Below are positions 26,601 to 36,765 of a stretch of DNA of 64,000 bases, one piece after another. Each line of letters opens with the position of its first letter. Within the stretch, counting starts at the first letter, position 1. A model generated the notes under the pieces. That model was not told the origin of the DNA. It did no database searches and worked only from the letters and a program-made list of their open reading frames with translations. Source of the DNA: Melanocharis versteri (taxonomy: Eukaryota > Chordata > Aves > Passeriformes > Melanocharitidae); the NCBI GenBank assembly GCA_013397845.1, contig VZTG01002000.1, positions 673,430 through 737,429 of the forward strand. Reading direction: 5' to 3'. A program made the position numbers and the translations under genes.

Positions 26601-29600
26601 GACGAACATGAACAGAATGCATCCAAAGATAACTAGTAGTAATAGTTTTCTCAAGAGCAAGCTTCCTTTTTTTTATGGTCACTCTATTTGTTAACGTTTT
26701 CACAAGTCTAGAATATGAAAAAGTTCCTTTACTCTTACTTAGCTACAGAATGTAAAAGAAATAGAATATAATCTTCCATAGCTCCCAGCCTCTGAAGTAT
26801 CTCTGAAAAGGAAAAAAAGCAAGGATAGAATTTTATGGGGACAGAATAGCAAAGGTCGTCAAAATTAGGTACCTACCATCCAAAATTTAATAAAAACATT
26901 CAATAATCCTTACTGGGTGCAAACATTTTAAAACAATGAAAAAAACAGAGCCATTTCTGGATAAACTGAAGCGGAAAAAAACAGCAGTTTAGAAACTAAG
27001 AATATACTTCTCATACTTGCCAGCAAGAGGAGGCAAAGAGAATTGTCCAGCCTTCTCGTAAGAGGATCACAGTAGACCCAACAGATACTTCTGTCTCCAA
27101 GAGAGACATAATGATGAAAAAAAGAAAACAGAGAGAAGTCTGATCTACCGTGCAGCTCAGACAGGATCTCTACGAAACCTACACTGACTCACACTTTAAG
27201 GCACACAGCTAAATGGAAAGATAAGCAGGGATCAGTAGAGATAGAACTGCAGGAAGTTTAGAGCTAGGTACCTGAAGGTGCTTTTGAACACACAGCATAC
27301 ATCATGAATCTGTGAGAGTTACCTTTCTCATAACTATAGGATTTCCTACTCGATAAAGAAACAGCCCACTGTTACAAGTGGAAATGGATAACACCTTAGT
27401 CCCTTTGATGTAAGTCATAAGAGAAGGCAACACTACATCAATGGAGCCATTGGTTACCATAACTACCAAGAAATACACAAAAAACATCACTGCAAAAGCC
27501 TATTAAACAGAATTCTTAACCTGGCTTTTCACCGTTCAGGATATGCAACCCTTGATGGAGGTATTATTCGTGTACTGAAATGCAGCACTAAAACATCTGC
27601 TTCCCACATGATTAATTTAACAAATAAGTCAACACACAGCTAGACATACTCTGAAACAGGACACGGCAGAACACAACAGCCTAAGTGTTGAGGCTCTCTA
27701 GTATATCAGGTTATTGTTCACAGACTTAGAGGGGAATCAGAACAAGGCAGCCCTAGAAACAAGATGGTACTCAGCAGTAACAGATTATTGACTAGTTATA
27801 CTCTTATAATAACCATATGGCATATTGCTTTCTTCAAGCTTTCATTTCATAAACTATTAGTTTCATTATAATACAAGACCATCTACCAACCAAAAAACAC
27901 TCCAGTCTGAATCTTCCCCTGTCCAGCTGCACGGGTTTTTTTTCAATCCAACAGACGAACTCATTTGAACTATGAGCATATGTCTACTCAAAATGCTTTA
28001 GAACCAAAGATTTTGCCTTCTTCAGAACATTATTTATTACCTCTGAAGGACTTGCTAAATTTCATTTGCAAATAGCTAGATACCATATGGGAGACAACTA
28101 CAAACTGTTTCCATGTCCTGACATATCAATGGATTCTAAAATCTATTCAACCTTGCCACAGGTAGAATTTTTAATGTTTTCACAAGCAGCTACATTTACA
28201 AACTTGAATATTTTCTAACGTCTACATTACATTCTAGTAGATCAGACCAACTGCAATTAACTTAAACATCAAAAACACTGAAATCTGCATGGAAATCAAA
28301 AGGTTCAAAAATGTGACAATCTGATTTTTTTAAAACAAATGAGAATTATACAAAGTACTTAAAGCAAATCAAGGAACCTAAGCAAATCAGTATCCGCCTA
28401 TTACGTTATATTCCAGCCGCTTTTTATAAAGGCACCAGAATAAAGATACTCAAGTATCCCTATAAAGCAAATTATATTTTTAATTAATACTACAACACAC
28501 ACCCATTCTCATGCTCTAGAGCAAACCATCTCTAGATTTACATTAGCCATCTTAGAGGCAATGAAAAGATATTCCAGATTCTAAACTGGAGAGATTTCCT
28601 TTATAGCAGATCAGTTAACTAGGACTTCATGAGAAGTATTTTCTGAGCTGCATCGAATAAATAAACTCTGAATATGGAGACCAGATAACAAGAACAGAAA
28701 CAAAAGAATGTTACTATAATATTCACATACAGCATCTACACAAAATTTTATCTGAGCAGACAGATGGTAGATAAAGTTTGTAAGTAGGCTCCACATTTGA
28801 TTCTCCTGCTATTAATAGAAGCCTAGGCTGTAGTGGCCAAGGTTATATCGGGCTAGACACACTCCAGTTTCCTAAGTCCACCATGAAGACCTCCTAACTT
28901 TAACATGCAAAGCATTACCTTTGTAATTGTGCAGCTGATCTGAATATACAAAGTTAAAACACTATCTAAACATGCTGCATTGTAGCAATTCAAGTTAATA
29001 GGTAAAACTCTTGTGTGTTCGCACAAATTAATGTTTTTACATTGGTTTAAGCTTAATTTACTTTGTCTTGCACAGCAAGCAAAGTTTCTAGTTCACCTAA
29101 TTGCAATGGCTTAGTATCAGTTCTTATCTATATAAGCAGAAGTGACCTTATGTTAAATGCAGACACCCCATATGCTGTCATGTATTGTCTTCCTTTTATG
29201 TCCAAGAGGACTGGAAAATCTACTGCTCAATGCCAAGTGTTGTCTCTGCACAAATATTATGCAATTCTTTATCTTTAGTGACCAAAACTCCTGAAGGGAC
29301 CTACCTCACACCCAAGACAATTTATTCTCAAATTCTACCACTAAAAGTAATAAGTAGGGTACATAGAAATGAGAAGATTGCTACTCCCTCGGGGTTTGCA
29401 TCTGTTTACACTGCATATTTAACAGCATTCTTTATTTCTTCTTTATTAAACCGGCTTTCTTCAAGAAGAAAACGATTTAAAATAAGAAAACACAACTGTA
29501 AAAGTATACACTCTGGGATAAGAGCAGCATCACAAGCCATTCTAATATTCACCCTAAAGTAGTTCAATTTGTGTGTGCTCTGTTAAAATCCTGCCACTAA

Positions 29601-31038
29601 GAGGAGCCCTAAGTCTATTCCACAATGAACAGTGGAAGAAGTACGCATTTTTTTTCCTACTTCTCAAGACCAAGGGAAACTCTTACTTCAGTGATGCTGA
29701 GGAAAGCAGAATCATCACAAGTTGAAGAAGAACTGATAAAGAAAGAATCACTTCAGCAGTAGCGACTTGAAACCACTGAAAATTACTGAAAACAAAAGGA
29801 GGGATAAAAATCTGCCACTGGAGGAAGTCTATCAATAATAAAATATTCCACCAAAAAAGAATGAATAAATGATGAAGGCCGATAGCAAGAGAAAGAAAAG
29901 GTGAGAAAAGCATAAGAAACAAAAACTGAAACCACCTCAAGGCCTACAGCAGGAGAACCGTGACTACAGACACAAAGAATCAGAGTCAAGGCAACAACAT
30001 TCAAGAAACAGAAAAAGCAGAATTAATGAAACCTCTAAGTAGGAATGCAAAAGGAGAAGGAATCTTAAGATGCTGAGTGAGTGATACAGAATTACAGACT
30101 GTAAATTTGCAAAAACAAGAAAAAAACCAAGGAAAATGTTTTAAAATTTCTCTGTGTTCCTAGTGTTTTCTGCTATGTATGCCACAACTTAGAATTCAAC
30201 AGCTTATCCAGGCTAAGACAGTCAAGACAGACTATTCCAGAAATCTTGTCCAAAGAGAATCCTCGCTCAAGCACTCCAGACTATCACCTAGTGAAGCCTT
30301 GACCTAGCTGGTGAATCAACAGGAACACCAGGAGCTTCAAAACACACCCAGTTGTAAAATTTGAAGTTTAGGTATCACCTGAACTTCCTGGCTAGGTATC
30401 ACCTTCATCCAGTAACTGGCTGACTGATCTTTCCTTCCTCCATTGAGTACATATGGGAACAAAGGAGGCTTTAATGAGGTACCCAATTCCTCTTCTTCTA
30501 ACCAGGCACTTCAGCCTTACCTCCAGTAGGTCAGAACACAAAATACCTTTGACTTCCACAAAACCCTGCCCTGTTGTATTCATCCAAGCGTTACCGCATT
30601 CCTTGATCTAAAGCTAAGGTGGCAAAACGAACTGCAGACGGGGAAATCACACAAAAATGGCTCCCTCTTATTCAATCTGTTCACTTTGGCTTATCTGCTC
30701 ATATGCTGTCCCAAAGTATTTTGACTTCGCGGCTAGCTGTGTTAGGCCAAGGCTGCTAGCTGCAAGCTGACAGGTACTGCCTCCCATGCACTCTGCCTTA
30801 TCAACTTCCCTGAAGGCAGGCACTCGGTGCAAGGGCAACAAGATTCGCATGAGCGTCCTAAAAAAAAGGCGCACACACATCAACAAAGCCACCTTGCCGA
30901 ACCCCGGCGGACTCCTCGCTCAGCCCGCGGTCCGACCCGCAGCCAGGGATGGAGGGAGGCGGCCCAGGAGGCGGCAGGGGCCTCACGCCCTGCCCTCCCG
31001 CAGGGCGGCTGCGGGCCGGGGCCGCGCTCCCGGCACGG

Positions 31039-31286
31039 NNNNNNNNNNNNNNNNNNNNNNNNNNNNNNNNNNNNNNNNNNNNNNNNNNNNNNNNNNNNNN
31101 NNNNNNNNNNNNNNNNNNNNNNNNNNNNNNNNNNNNNNNNNNNNNNNNNNNNNNNNNNNNNNNNNNNNNNNNNNNNNNNNNNNNNNNNNNNNNNNNNNNN
31201 NNNNNNNNNNNNNNNNNNNNNNNNNNNNNNNNNNNNNNNNNNNNNNNNNNNNNNNNNNNNNNNNNNNNNNNNNNNNNNNNNNNNNN
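31039..31286. other. Assembly gap (248 N)
   Basis: Run of N inside the UBR3/METTL5 CpG island. It probably hides the GC-rich first exon of UBR3, which is not found elsewhere in the window. The true length may differ from the number of N. Confidence 0.99.
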
Positions 31287-32384
31287 CCCCTCCCCTGACA
31301 CCACCCTCCTCTTCCTCCGCCCCTGCCCTCCCGCCGCCCTCCCAGCGCGCAGGTGCGCGCCCCGCGCCGCCGACGCGCAAAATGTCGCCGCCCGCCGGCC
31401 CGAAACTTCACGGTCGTCCCGGGGTCCCGGCGGCCGCGGAGGGCGCGCCCGGGCCGGCCGGCGGCCCCGACGGCAGCGGAGCCCGTTTGTTACCGAGCCG
31501 TGTCTGCAGCGAAGCGGCTGCCGTGAGACGCCCTGCGGCCGCCCGTGTATCCTGGCCACAAGGGTCCCGCCGGGCTCAGGTGGTGGCGGCTTTGAGGGCA
31601 GGAGCAACTGCGGGGAATGGAAGAGGCACCTGTGAGGCTTCGTGCCGGCGGTTCTGCGCCCACTGCCACCAAGCGGCCCCTCTGGGGGTGCAGAGCAGCG
31701 CCGGGCTCCGGTAGCAGCACCGCAGCGCGGGGTGTCCGCAGAGCCGCGCCCCGAGGTACCAGCGTGCGGCTGCCTGCGCGCTTCCACCAGGAGAGAACGC
31801 ATGTGGATGCGAGTTACCGTGTTTCACACAGCGATCGGCGCTTTTAAACCTCGATAAATAGATTTTCAACTGTGCAATGGAAAACTTTATACGAAAAAAT
31901 CGGTTCCTAAATGAGAGTAACCTTCTACCCGACAGCTACGACCCCCAAGGCAGCTGCCTCTCTTCTGGCTTTGCCTGCGTTTCCTACGGCTGCCCGTCTG
32001 CTGGCGGCTTGTGTCGCGCTGCGGTTCCAGGTGAATGTCACTCTTCTCTCAACGACCGCTTTTCTCAGCGCACCGGCGGAAATCCAGTTACTTGTTCTGT
32101 CCCTAAGGGCGCTCAGGAGCGGGACCACCGAGAAAGCCCGGTCTGCCGGGTGTGTCCTCTTTCTCCGGCACCGCGCAGCGGTGGCACGTAGGGCTGCAAT
32201 GAAATGTCTCGTGTTTATAATACACGAGCCGAAAGCTAGCACTTTTTACCGACACGCGGAGAAGTTCCCTGGCGTTCGATTCCCGCAGGTGCCCGTCAGC
32301 CCGGGAAGGGGCGGGCCGGGGCCGGGCCGGGGGCGGGCGGCGCGGCGGAAGTGCGCGCGGCGCTCGGAGCGGCCCGGCCCGGCC

Positions 32385-32412
32385 GAGCTGAGCTGAGCTG
32401 AGCTGAGCTGCG
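32385..32412 (+). other. METTL5: 3' end of METTL5 non-coding exon 1 with (GAGCT)5 repeat
   Basis: Five copies of GAGCT plus G occupy 32385-32410, followed by CG and a strong donor GTGAGT at 32413. The next acceptor is TTCTTTAG ending at 32763, 13 nt before the start codon. The upstream limit of the exon is not defined; an ETS-type site CGGAAGTG lies at 32346-32353, as is common at housekeeping transcription starts. Confidence 0.6.
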
Positions 32413-32776
32413 GTGAGTGAGCGCGGGATGGAGCGGGGCCGGCGGAGCCGGGCCGGTGTCGGTGGTGGCGGTCGCTGGGGCTCGGTTCCTGCCCCGCTTA
32501 GGGCTGGGCGGCGGGCGGGCCCGGGCGGTGGAAGCGGAGCCCAGGGCCTGAACTCCGGGAGCCGGTGAGGAGAGGGGCTGCGCCGCCCGGGTCCGCGCTC
32601 GTTCCCCATCATCGGTGCGCCGCCCGCTGCGTCCCGGGAAACGGCAGCGTGAAAACACCCGGGAGATGCTGAAGAGTACCAGGGGATTTTAAGAATGAAA
32701 TAATTTAGGATCATACGTGGTTTATTTATATTGTTGTAACTGATTACACGTTATTTTCTTTAGTTAAACCATAAAC

Positions 32777-32885
32777 ATGAAGAAATTAAAGCTTAAAGAA
32801 CTGGAAAGCTGTCTTCAGCAAGTTGATACTTTCGAAAGTCCAAAACTACTCCTTGAACAGTATCCAACAAGACCTCATATTGCAG
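32777..32885 (+). CDS. METTL5: METTL5 coding exon 1 (residues 1-36)
   Basis: Begins at the start codon (the exon itself starts at 32764) and encodes MKKLKLKELESCLQQVDTFE and LLLEQYPTRPHIA, with donor GTAGAG. The EQYPTRPHIA segment is nearly invariant in METTL5 orthologues. Confidence 0.95.
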
Positions 32886-35800
32886 GTAGAGGCGATGCAC
32901 ACCGTTTTCTCTTTTACTAGCTCTTCATCAGCACTTTCAATTAAAAAAGTTTTTTCTACTGCATTGTCTCCTTTCAAGGCTTTACACTAAAAGTAGTTAA
33001 GAAAGTATATCCAACAGGAATGTGTTTAGTAGTATTCTGGTAATGTACAATCCAAAAATCAAATAAATTAATCTAAAAGATAATATTGTCATAGAAGCAA
33101 TCTTAATCTGTAACTGTAGAAGCTGAAATTGAGTTATGTCATGACCCACAAAACCAGTAAAAGTGTATATACAGACACTCATCTATACCTTAATTATGCT
33201 CTTTTCCATGTTTCATATCCTTCTGTTGTTTTTCCCCCAAAACGTTTAGAGACGTACTTTTTCCAAAGCAATACTCAAAGCTTTATGTGTAATCTCTCAA
33301 CTAAAGATCCACAGTTTGTAACTCGTCAAAATGTTTTTGACTCTTCACATATAAATGAAAAAGAGAATTACAGGCAGTGAGAAGGCAGAAACAGCTTTCC
33401 TTGATTAATCACGTGCATATTTGATATAACTGACCTGTTTTGTTTGGATTTTTTTTCCCTCAGCCTGTATGCTTTATACAATTCACAATACTTTTGATGA
33501 TATTGAAAACAAAACAATTGCAGATTTAGGATGTGGTTGTGGCATGCTCAGCATTGGAAGTGCAATGTTAGGAGCAGGGTAAGTATTTAATATTAAATTC
33601 TGGTTATATTTTTTTCTGGCATAGAAGAGTAGAAAGTAAGATTAAAACATAGCAATGCTGAACTAAACCATTTCGGGTTTATAATCTGGTGCATAATCAG
33701 GCTATTTACCAAGTTTTGACCATCTATAATCGTTCATACTGTGAAAATGATGGACAGTTGTCAGGAGTTTGGAAGTCATTTGCTTCTCCTGAAGCATTAA
33801 ATGAACACATGAAACTTTCTTAACAAAATTTAGATTTATACTTGAGAAAGGGCAGCAGAAGTACTTGAATTTTTATCAGCACAGAATTTATAACGTACGC
33901 TTGTTACGTTTTCTAGATAAAACAAGTTGTCTACACACATCCCTTACTGTAGAATTTAAGCACCATTTTAGTTTGTAGGAGACTAATATGTGACACTTTT
34001 CTTTTTTTAACAGATTCTGTGTGGGGCTTGACATAGATGCAGATGCACTGGAAATATTTAATAGCAATATTGAAGACTTTGAGCTCACGAATGTCAACAT
34101 GGTTCAGTGTGATATCTGTTCTTTATCTGACAGCATGTCTGATACTTTTGACACAGTTATTATGAACCCTCCATTTGGTACCAAGCACAACAAAGGTTGG
34201 TAATTGTGAAACTCAGTTAGAAATTATTACAAACAAAACAGCAAGGGAAATGCTTTTAATGAAACATCTCCCTTCTTTATTAGTTACATATTCTAATTAC
34301 TTAGTGTTTTGTTGATCTGGAATCAGCTTCCTAAGACTAAGAACTTCAGCACTGTAACTAACAGTCCCTGGGGTTTGAAATAAACAACACTAGCTTTTTC
34401 ATATCCCTATAATTTTTATTTTATTAAAAGCAATTGAGTATGTTTTACAAATACTTTCTGTACCTTAATATATTCAGTGCTCTTTCTCAAGTAGCTATTA
34501 TTCCAGAAAAAATTAAGCAGATCTTTGAGCTTCCATTTAACAATTCTAATAATTTCATCATTCTTTTAGGAATTGATATGATTTTTCTGAAAACTGCTTT
34601 ACAAATGGCAAAAACAGCTGTATATTCCCTTCACAAAACTTCAACACGGCAGGTAAGTTCTTCATTTTAGTAGGGCAAGAACTAACCAGACAACAAAATA
34701 ATTGGCTATATAGACGTCTGTAGCTTCACTGATTTGCTGACTACTTTGTGGGGTATGTTTGGGGTAAATACTAATTACATCAAATAACTGCAGTCTCAGA
34801 TACTTCAAGAAAATTACGTGATCTAATGCTTCAGCTTGAAAATCAAAAGCACAGGAGACTTATAAAGTACAGGGGTGTAGATGTTTATAAAAGAGATATT
34901 TTTAAAAGCTCATTTCTATACTATCTACTATTGTAGCACATTCAAAAGAAAGCAGCAGAATGGGAAGTGAAGATGGAAGTCTTGGCAGGTAATATTTATT
35001 TATTGTTAACAGAAAAAAAACCAAACAAAAGCCTTTTGTTTTGAGATAAAATCTGTAACACTACTGGACAGTCGTAACAGCCTGAGATAAATTTGAGTGT
35101 GATTTAACACAGAAATGACGCAGGTCTTTATCTTTTTAGCAGACTTTTTTTTTTTTAATTTTTAGAATTTTTTGCTACCTGGCTAGAATACAAGCAGGCA
35201 CTTAATAAAGCTCTGAGGAATACGTATTCTGTGCAGAATTAAGTTTGTTCCTGGACTAGATTTTGTCTTCAAGCAGAAGTTACCTCTCTTCCTGCTTCAA
35301 AGGGAGCGTTGCTGAAAAAGAAAAGCAAAGCACAGGTCAGTTTTCACACACAAAAGAAGCATCCTGTCCTTAGTCACCTAAGTATTTTTGACAGTTAAGT
35401 GTCTTCCAAGTTCTTCAATACCACTATCCAGATGCTTTTTACAGTCATAGAACTTGAGATGAGAAGTTGCACAAGTGCTTGAAACACAGCTGCATTTCAG
35501 CCATCCATTTAACTGTCTGGGGTGGACAGCTTCAATGTTTAGCCATCATCTAGTGCAGAGATACAACAGGTATGACAGGCCACAACAGATGAAGACATTG
35601 GAAACAGAACTACGTGGCTGTAGGGCTTAAGTGACTGATAATCATCCTAGTCTAACACATATTCTTTATACTGTTCACAGAACTTAGGTTTGACTTACCA
35701 GCATCATACAAGTTCCATAAGAAGAAATCAGTAAGTATAAAACCTAGCATAACTGAGAAAATACTGAGGTAAATAAATTCTCCCTAATGAAATTTAAATT

Positions 35801-36591
35801 TTAGGGCCATTAGATGTGATAAAGCTAAGGGTAGCCTCCTTGACTCAACTCCTAATAGCTATTTGCTCAATCCTATCTCCAGCTGGGACTTCAGGCCACA
35901 GGGGCAAGGATGTTACAGCAGTAGCATTATTTCAGTGATCTGTGCTCTCCTGCAAATAGCTACAGAGCCAGCCTTGGGGGCAGCAGGAGGAACTGGTGCA
36001 CTTCACCCCACTGTTAACAGATACTGCCAGGACATACAGTATGGCAGCCTAAGCCCACAGCAAGTTCCTGGCTACTGAATGCTGGCCCGGAAGCCACATA
36101 TCCCCATCCCTTACCAGAAGGGAAGTACAGAGGAGACTGAGCAATAGTTGAAGACTGTTAGGTATGTTGAGCAGCAAAGAACAGAAGCTTTAATCAGCTG
36201 TACCTATGCTCTTGGTGACTTGAACTTAAAATTACTAAAATCTGTCTTTATCTTTGCTACTTCACAGTTGAAACATTATACTATATTAACCAGGCTTCAG
36301 TAGAAAGCAGTTTTAAGTTCTGAATTTATTGCCAGCTGCTATTAAACATAACTACAAGAGTACAAAGTCCAAAACCTTTTACATTTGAATGAGATGCCAG
36401 AAAAATTGAGAAGAGCTGACACTATAAATGAAACTATAAATAAAAGTTTTCCAGGTTTTATGTTAGGATTAAGCATGCTTCTTAAACAAAAAAAGAAAGC
36501 TGTAACCCAGTAAAATGAAGCTTTTCTCTAATTGTAGGTTGACATTGAAGTGGATTTCATTAGATTTTCTGCCAAGAAAGTCCTGAACTGA
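32777..36591 (+). CDS. METTL5: METTL5, 18S rRNA N6-adenosine methyltransferase catalytic subunit
   Basis: METTL5 is a class I S-adenosylmethionine-dependent methyltransferase. With TRMT112 it makes the single m6A in the 3' region of 18S rRNA (human A1832). Seven coding exons (32777-32885, 33464-33578, 34014-34195, 34570-34652, 34937-34988, 35681-35730, 36538-36591) give 645 nt, 214 residues. The SAM-binding motif I ADLGCGCG is at residues 56-63, the acidic loop DIDADALE starts at 81, and the catalytic NPPF is at 126-129. The start MKKLKLKELE has A at -3 and lies 13 nt after an acceptor, so exon 1 is non-coding. The C-terminus ends IRFSAKKVLN, a few residues longer than the mammalian protein as I recall it. 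It is divergent from UBR3 and convergent with SSB. All introns are GT-AG. Confidence 0.96.
33464..33578 (+). CDS. METTL5: METTL5 exon with SAM-binding motif I
   Basis: 115 nt, acceptor CCCTCAG, donor GTAAGT. It encodes CMLYTIHNTFDDIENKTIAD and LGCGCGMLSIGSAMLGA. The glycine-rich loop that holds S-adenosylmethionine is here. Confidence 0.96.
34014..34195 (+). CDS. METTL5: METTL5 exon with catalytic NPPF motif
   Basis: 182 nt, acceptor TTTAACAG. It encodes FCVGLDIDADALEIFNSNIE through MSDTFDTVIMNPPFGTKHNK. NPPF is the adenine-binding catalytic motif. The donor is GTTGGT, with a second GT four bases on; only the first keeps the reading frame. Confidence 0.95.
34570..34652 (+). CDS. METTL5: METTL5 exon (residues 136-163)
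   Basis: 83 nt, acceptor CTTTTAG, donor GTAAGT. It encodes IDMIFLKTALQMAKTAVYSL and HKTSTRQ. Phase agrees with the NPPF exon before it. Confidence 0.95.
34937..34988 (+). CDS. METTL5: METTL5 exon (residues 164-180)
   Basis: 52 nt, acceptor ATTGTAG, donor GTAATA. It encodes HIQKKAAEWEVKMEVLA and leaves one base that the next exon completes as Glu. Confidence 0.93.
35681..35730 (+). CDS. METTL5: METTL5 exon (LRFDLPASYKFHKKKS)
   Basis: 50 nt, acceptor GTTCACAG, donor GTAAGT. It encodes LRFDLPASYKFHKKKS, the conserved late strand and basic segment of the METTL5 fold, and ends on a codon boundary. Confidence 0.95.
36538..36591 (+). CDS. METTL5: METTL5 last coding exon
   Basis: Acceptor AATTGTAG. 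It encodes VDIEVDFIRFSAKKVLN and a TGA stop at 36589-36591. The residues after IRFS appear to extend the mammalian C-terminus slightly. Confidence 0.94.
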   Translation, partial: VDIEVDFIRFSAKKVLN

Positions 36592-36623
36592 GGCATGTCT
36601 TTAAAACCTATTGAAAATGGAAC

Positions 36624-36629
36624 AATAAA
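36624..36629 (+). terminator. METTL5: METTL5 poly(A) signal AATAAA
   Basis: Canonical AATAAA 33 nt after the METTL5 stop codon. Cleavage would be expected roughly 10-30 nt downstream, over the SSB poly(A) signal. The U-rich sequence that follows is the complement of the purine-rich last coding exon of SSB. Confidence 0.8.
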
Positions 36630-36651
36630 ACCACTATTTTTTAAAAATTCT

Positions 36652-36661
36652 TTTATTTATT
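36652..36661 (-). terminator. SSB: SSB poly(A) signal, overlapping AATAAATAAA
   Basis: Two overlapping AATAAA hexamers on the minus strand begin six bases after the SSB stop codon, so the 3' untranslated region would be only a few tens of nucleotides. Cleavage would fall at about 36622-36642, beside or beyond the METTL5 signal. Confidence 0.78.
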
Positions 36662-36667
36662 TGAGTA

Positions 36668-36765
36668 TTACTGATTGCCATCTCCATTTTCTGTTTTCAG
36701 TTGTTTTGGTGCAGGTTCTTCCTTTTCTGTTTCCTCTAGTGGTCTCTTCTTGGGACTTGCTGGTT
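36668..36765 (-). CDS. SSB: SSB last exon: nuclear localisation signal and stop
   Basis: Acceptor CTTGCAG. It encodes PASPKKRPLEETEKEEPAPK and QLKTENGDGNQ and ends in TAA. The SPKKRP cluster matches the position of the La nuclear localisation signal. Confidence 0.95.

Larger units (their letters stand above)
17582..30879. other. UBR3 intron, probably intron 1 (over 13 kb)
   Basis: AT-rich DNA from the first visible UBR3 exon back to the CpG island. Besides the SINE at 19424-19562 and the hairpin at 23624-23658, a 15-bp unit is duplicated in tandem near 24990-25020. The UBR-box exon was looked for through its CDCGDSN coding pattern and not found. No RNA gene was recognised. Confidence 0.7.
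30880..32660. promoter_or_regulatory. CpG island, likely shared UBR3/METTL5 promoter
   Basis: A GC- and CpG-rich stretch of about 1.8 kb, interrupted by a gap, sits between the divergent UBR3 and METTL5 genes in otherwise AT-rich DNA. METTL5 exon 1 ends at 32412 with an ETS site just upstream. UBR3 would start leftward, probably within or near the gap. No TATA box stands out. The long reading frames through it are a by-product of base composition. Confidence 0.8.
32886..36537. other. METTL5 introns
   Basis: Six introns (32886-33463, 33579-34013, 34196-34569, 34653-34936, 34989-35680, 35731-36537) between the coding exons, all GT-AG. No nested gene or mobile element was recognised. The first intron (32413-32763) is partly in the CpG island. 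Confidence 0.85.

Noticed and set aside
30827..31802. Long open frames on both strands across the gap in the UBR3/METTL5 CpG island
   Set aside because: They are open mainly because N is read as unknown residues and GC-rich DNA has few stops. The peptides are low-complexity Ala/Gly/Pro/Arg and match neither UBR3 nor METTL5.
31911..32714. Open frames of 100-200 codons on both strands upstream of METTL5
   Set aside because: They are CpG-island composition effects. The composition is Arg/Pro/Ala-rich, the frames overlap in several phases, and one reads through the METTL5 leader and donor.
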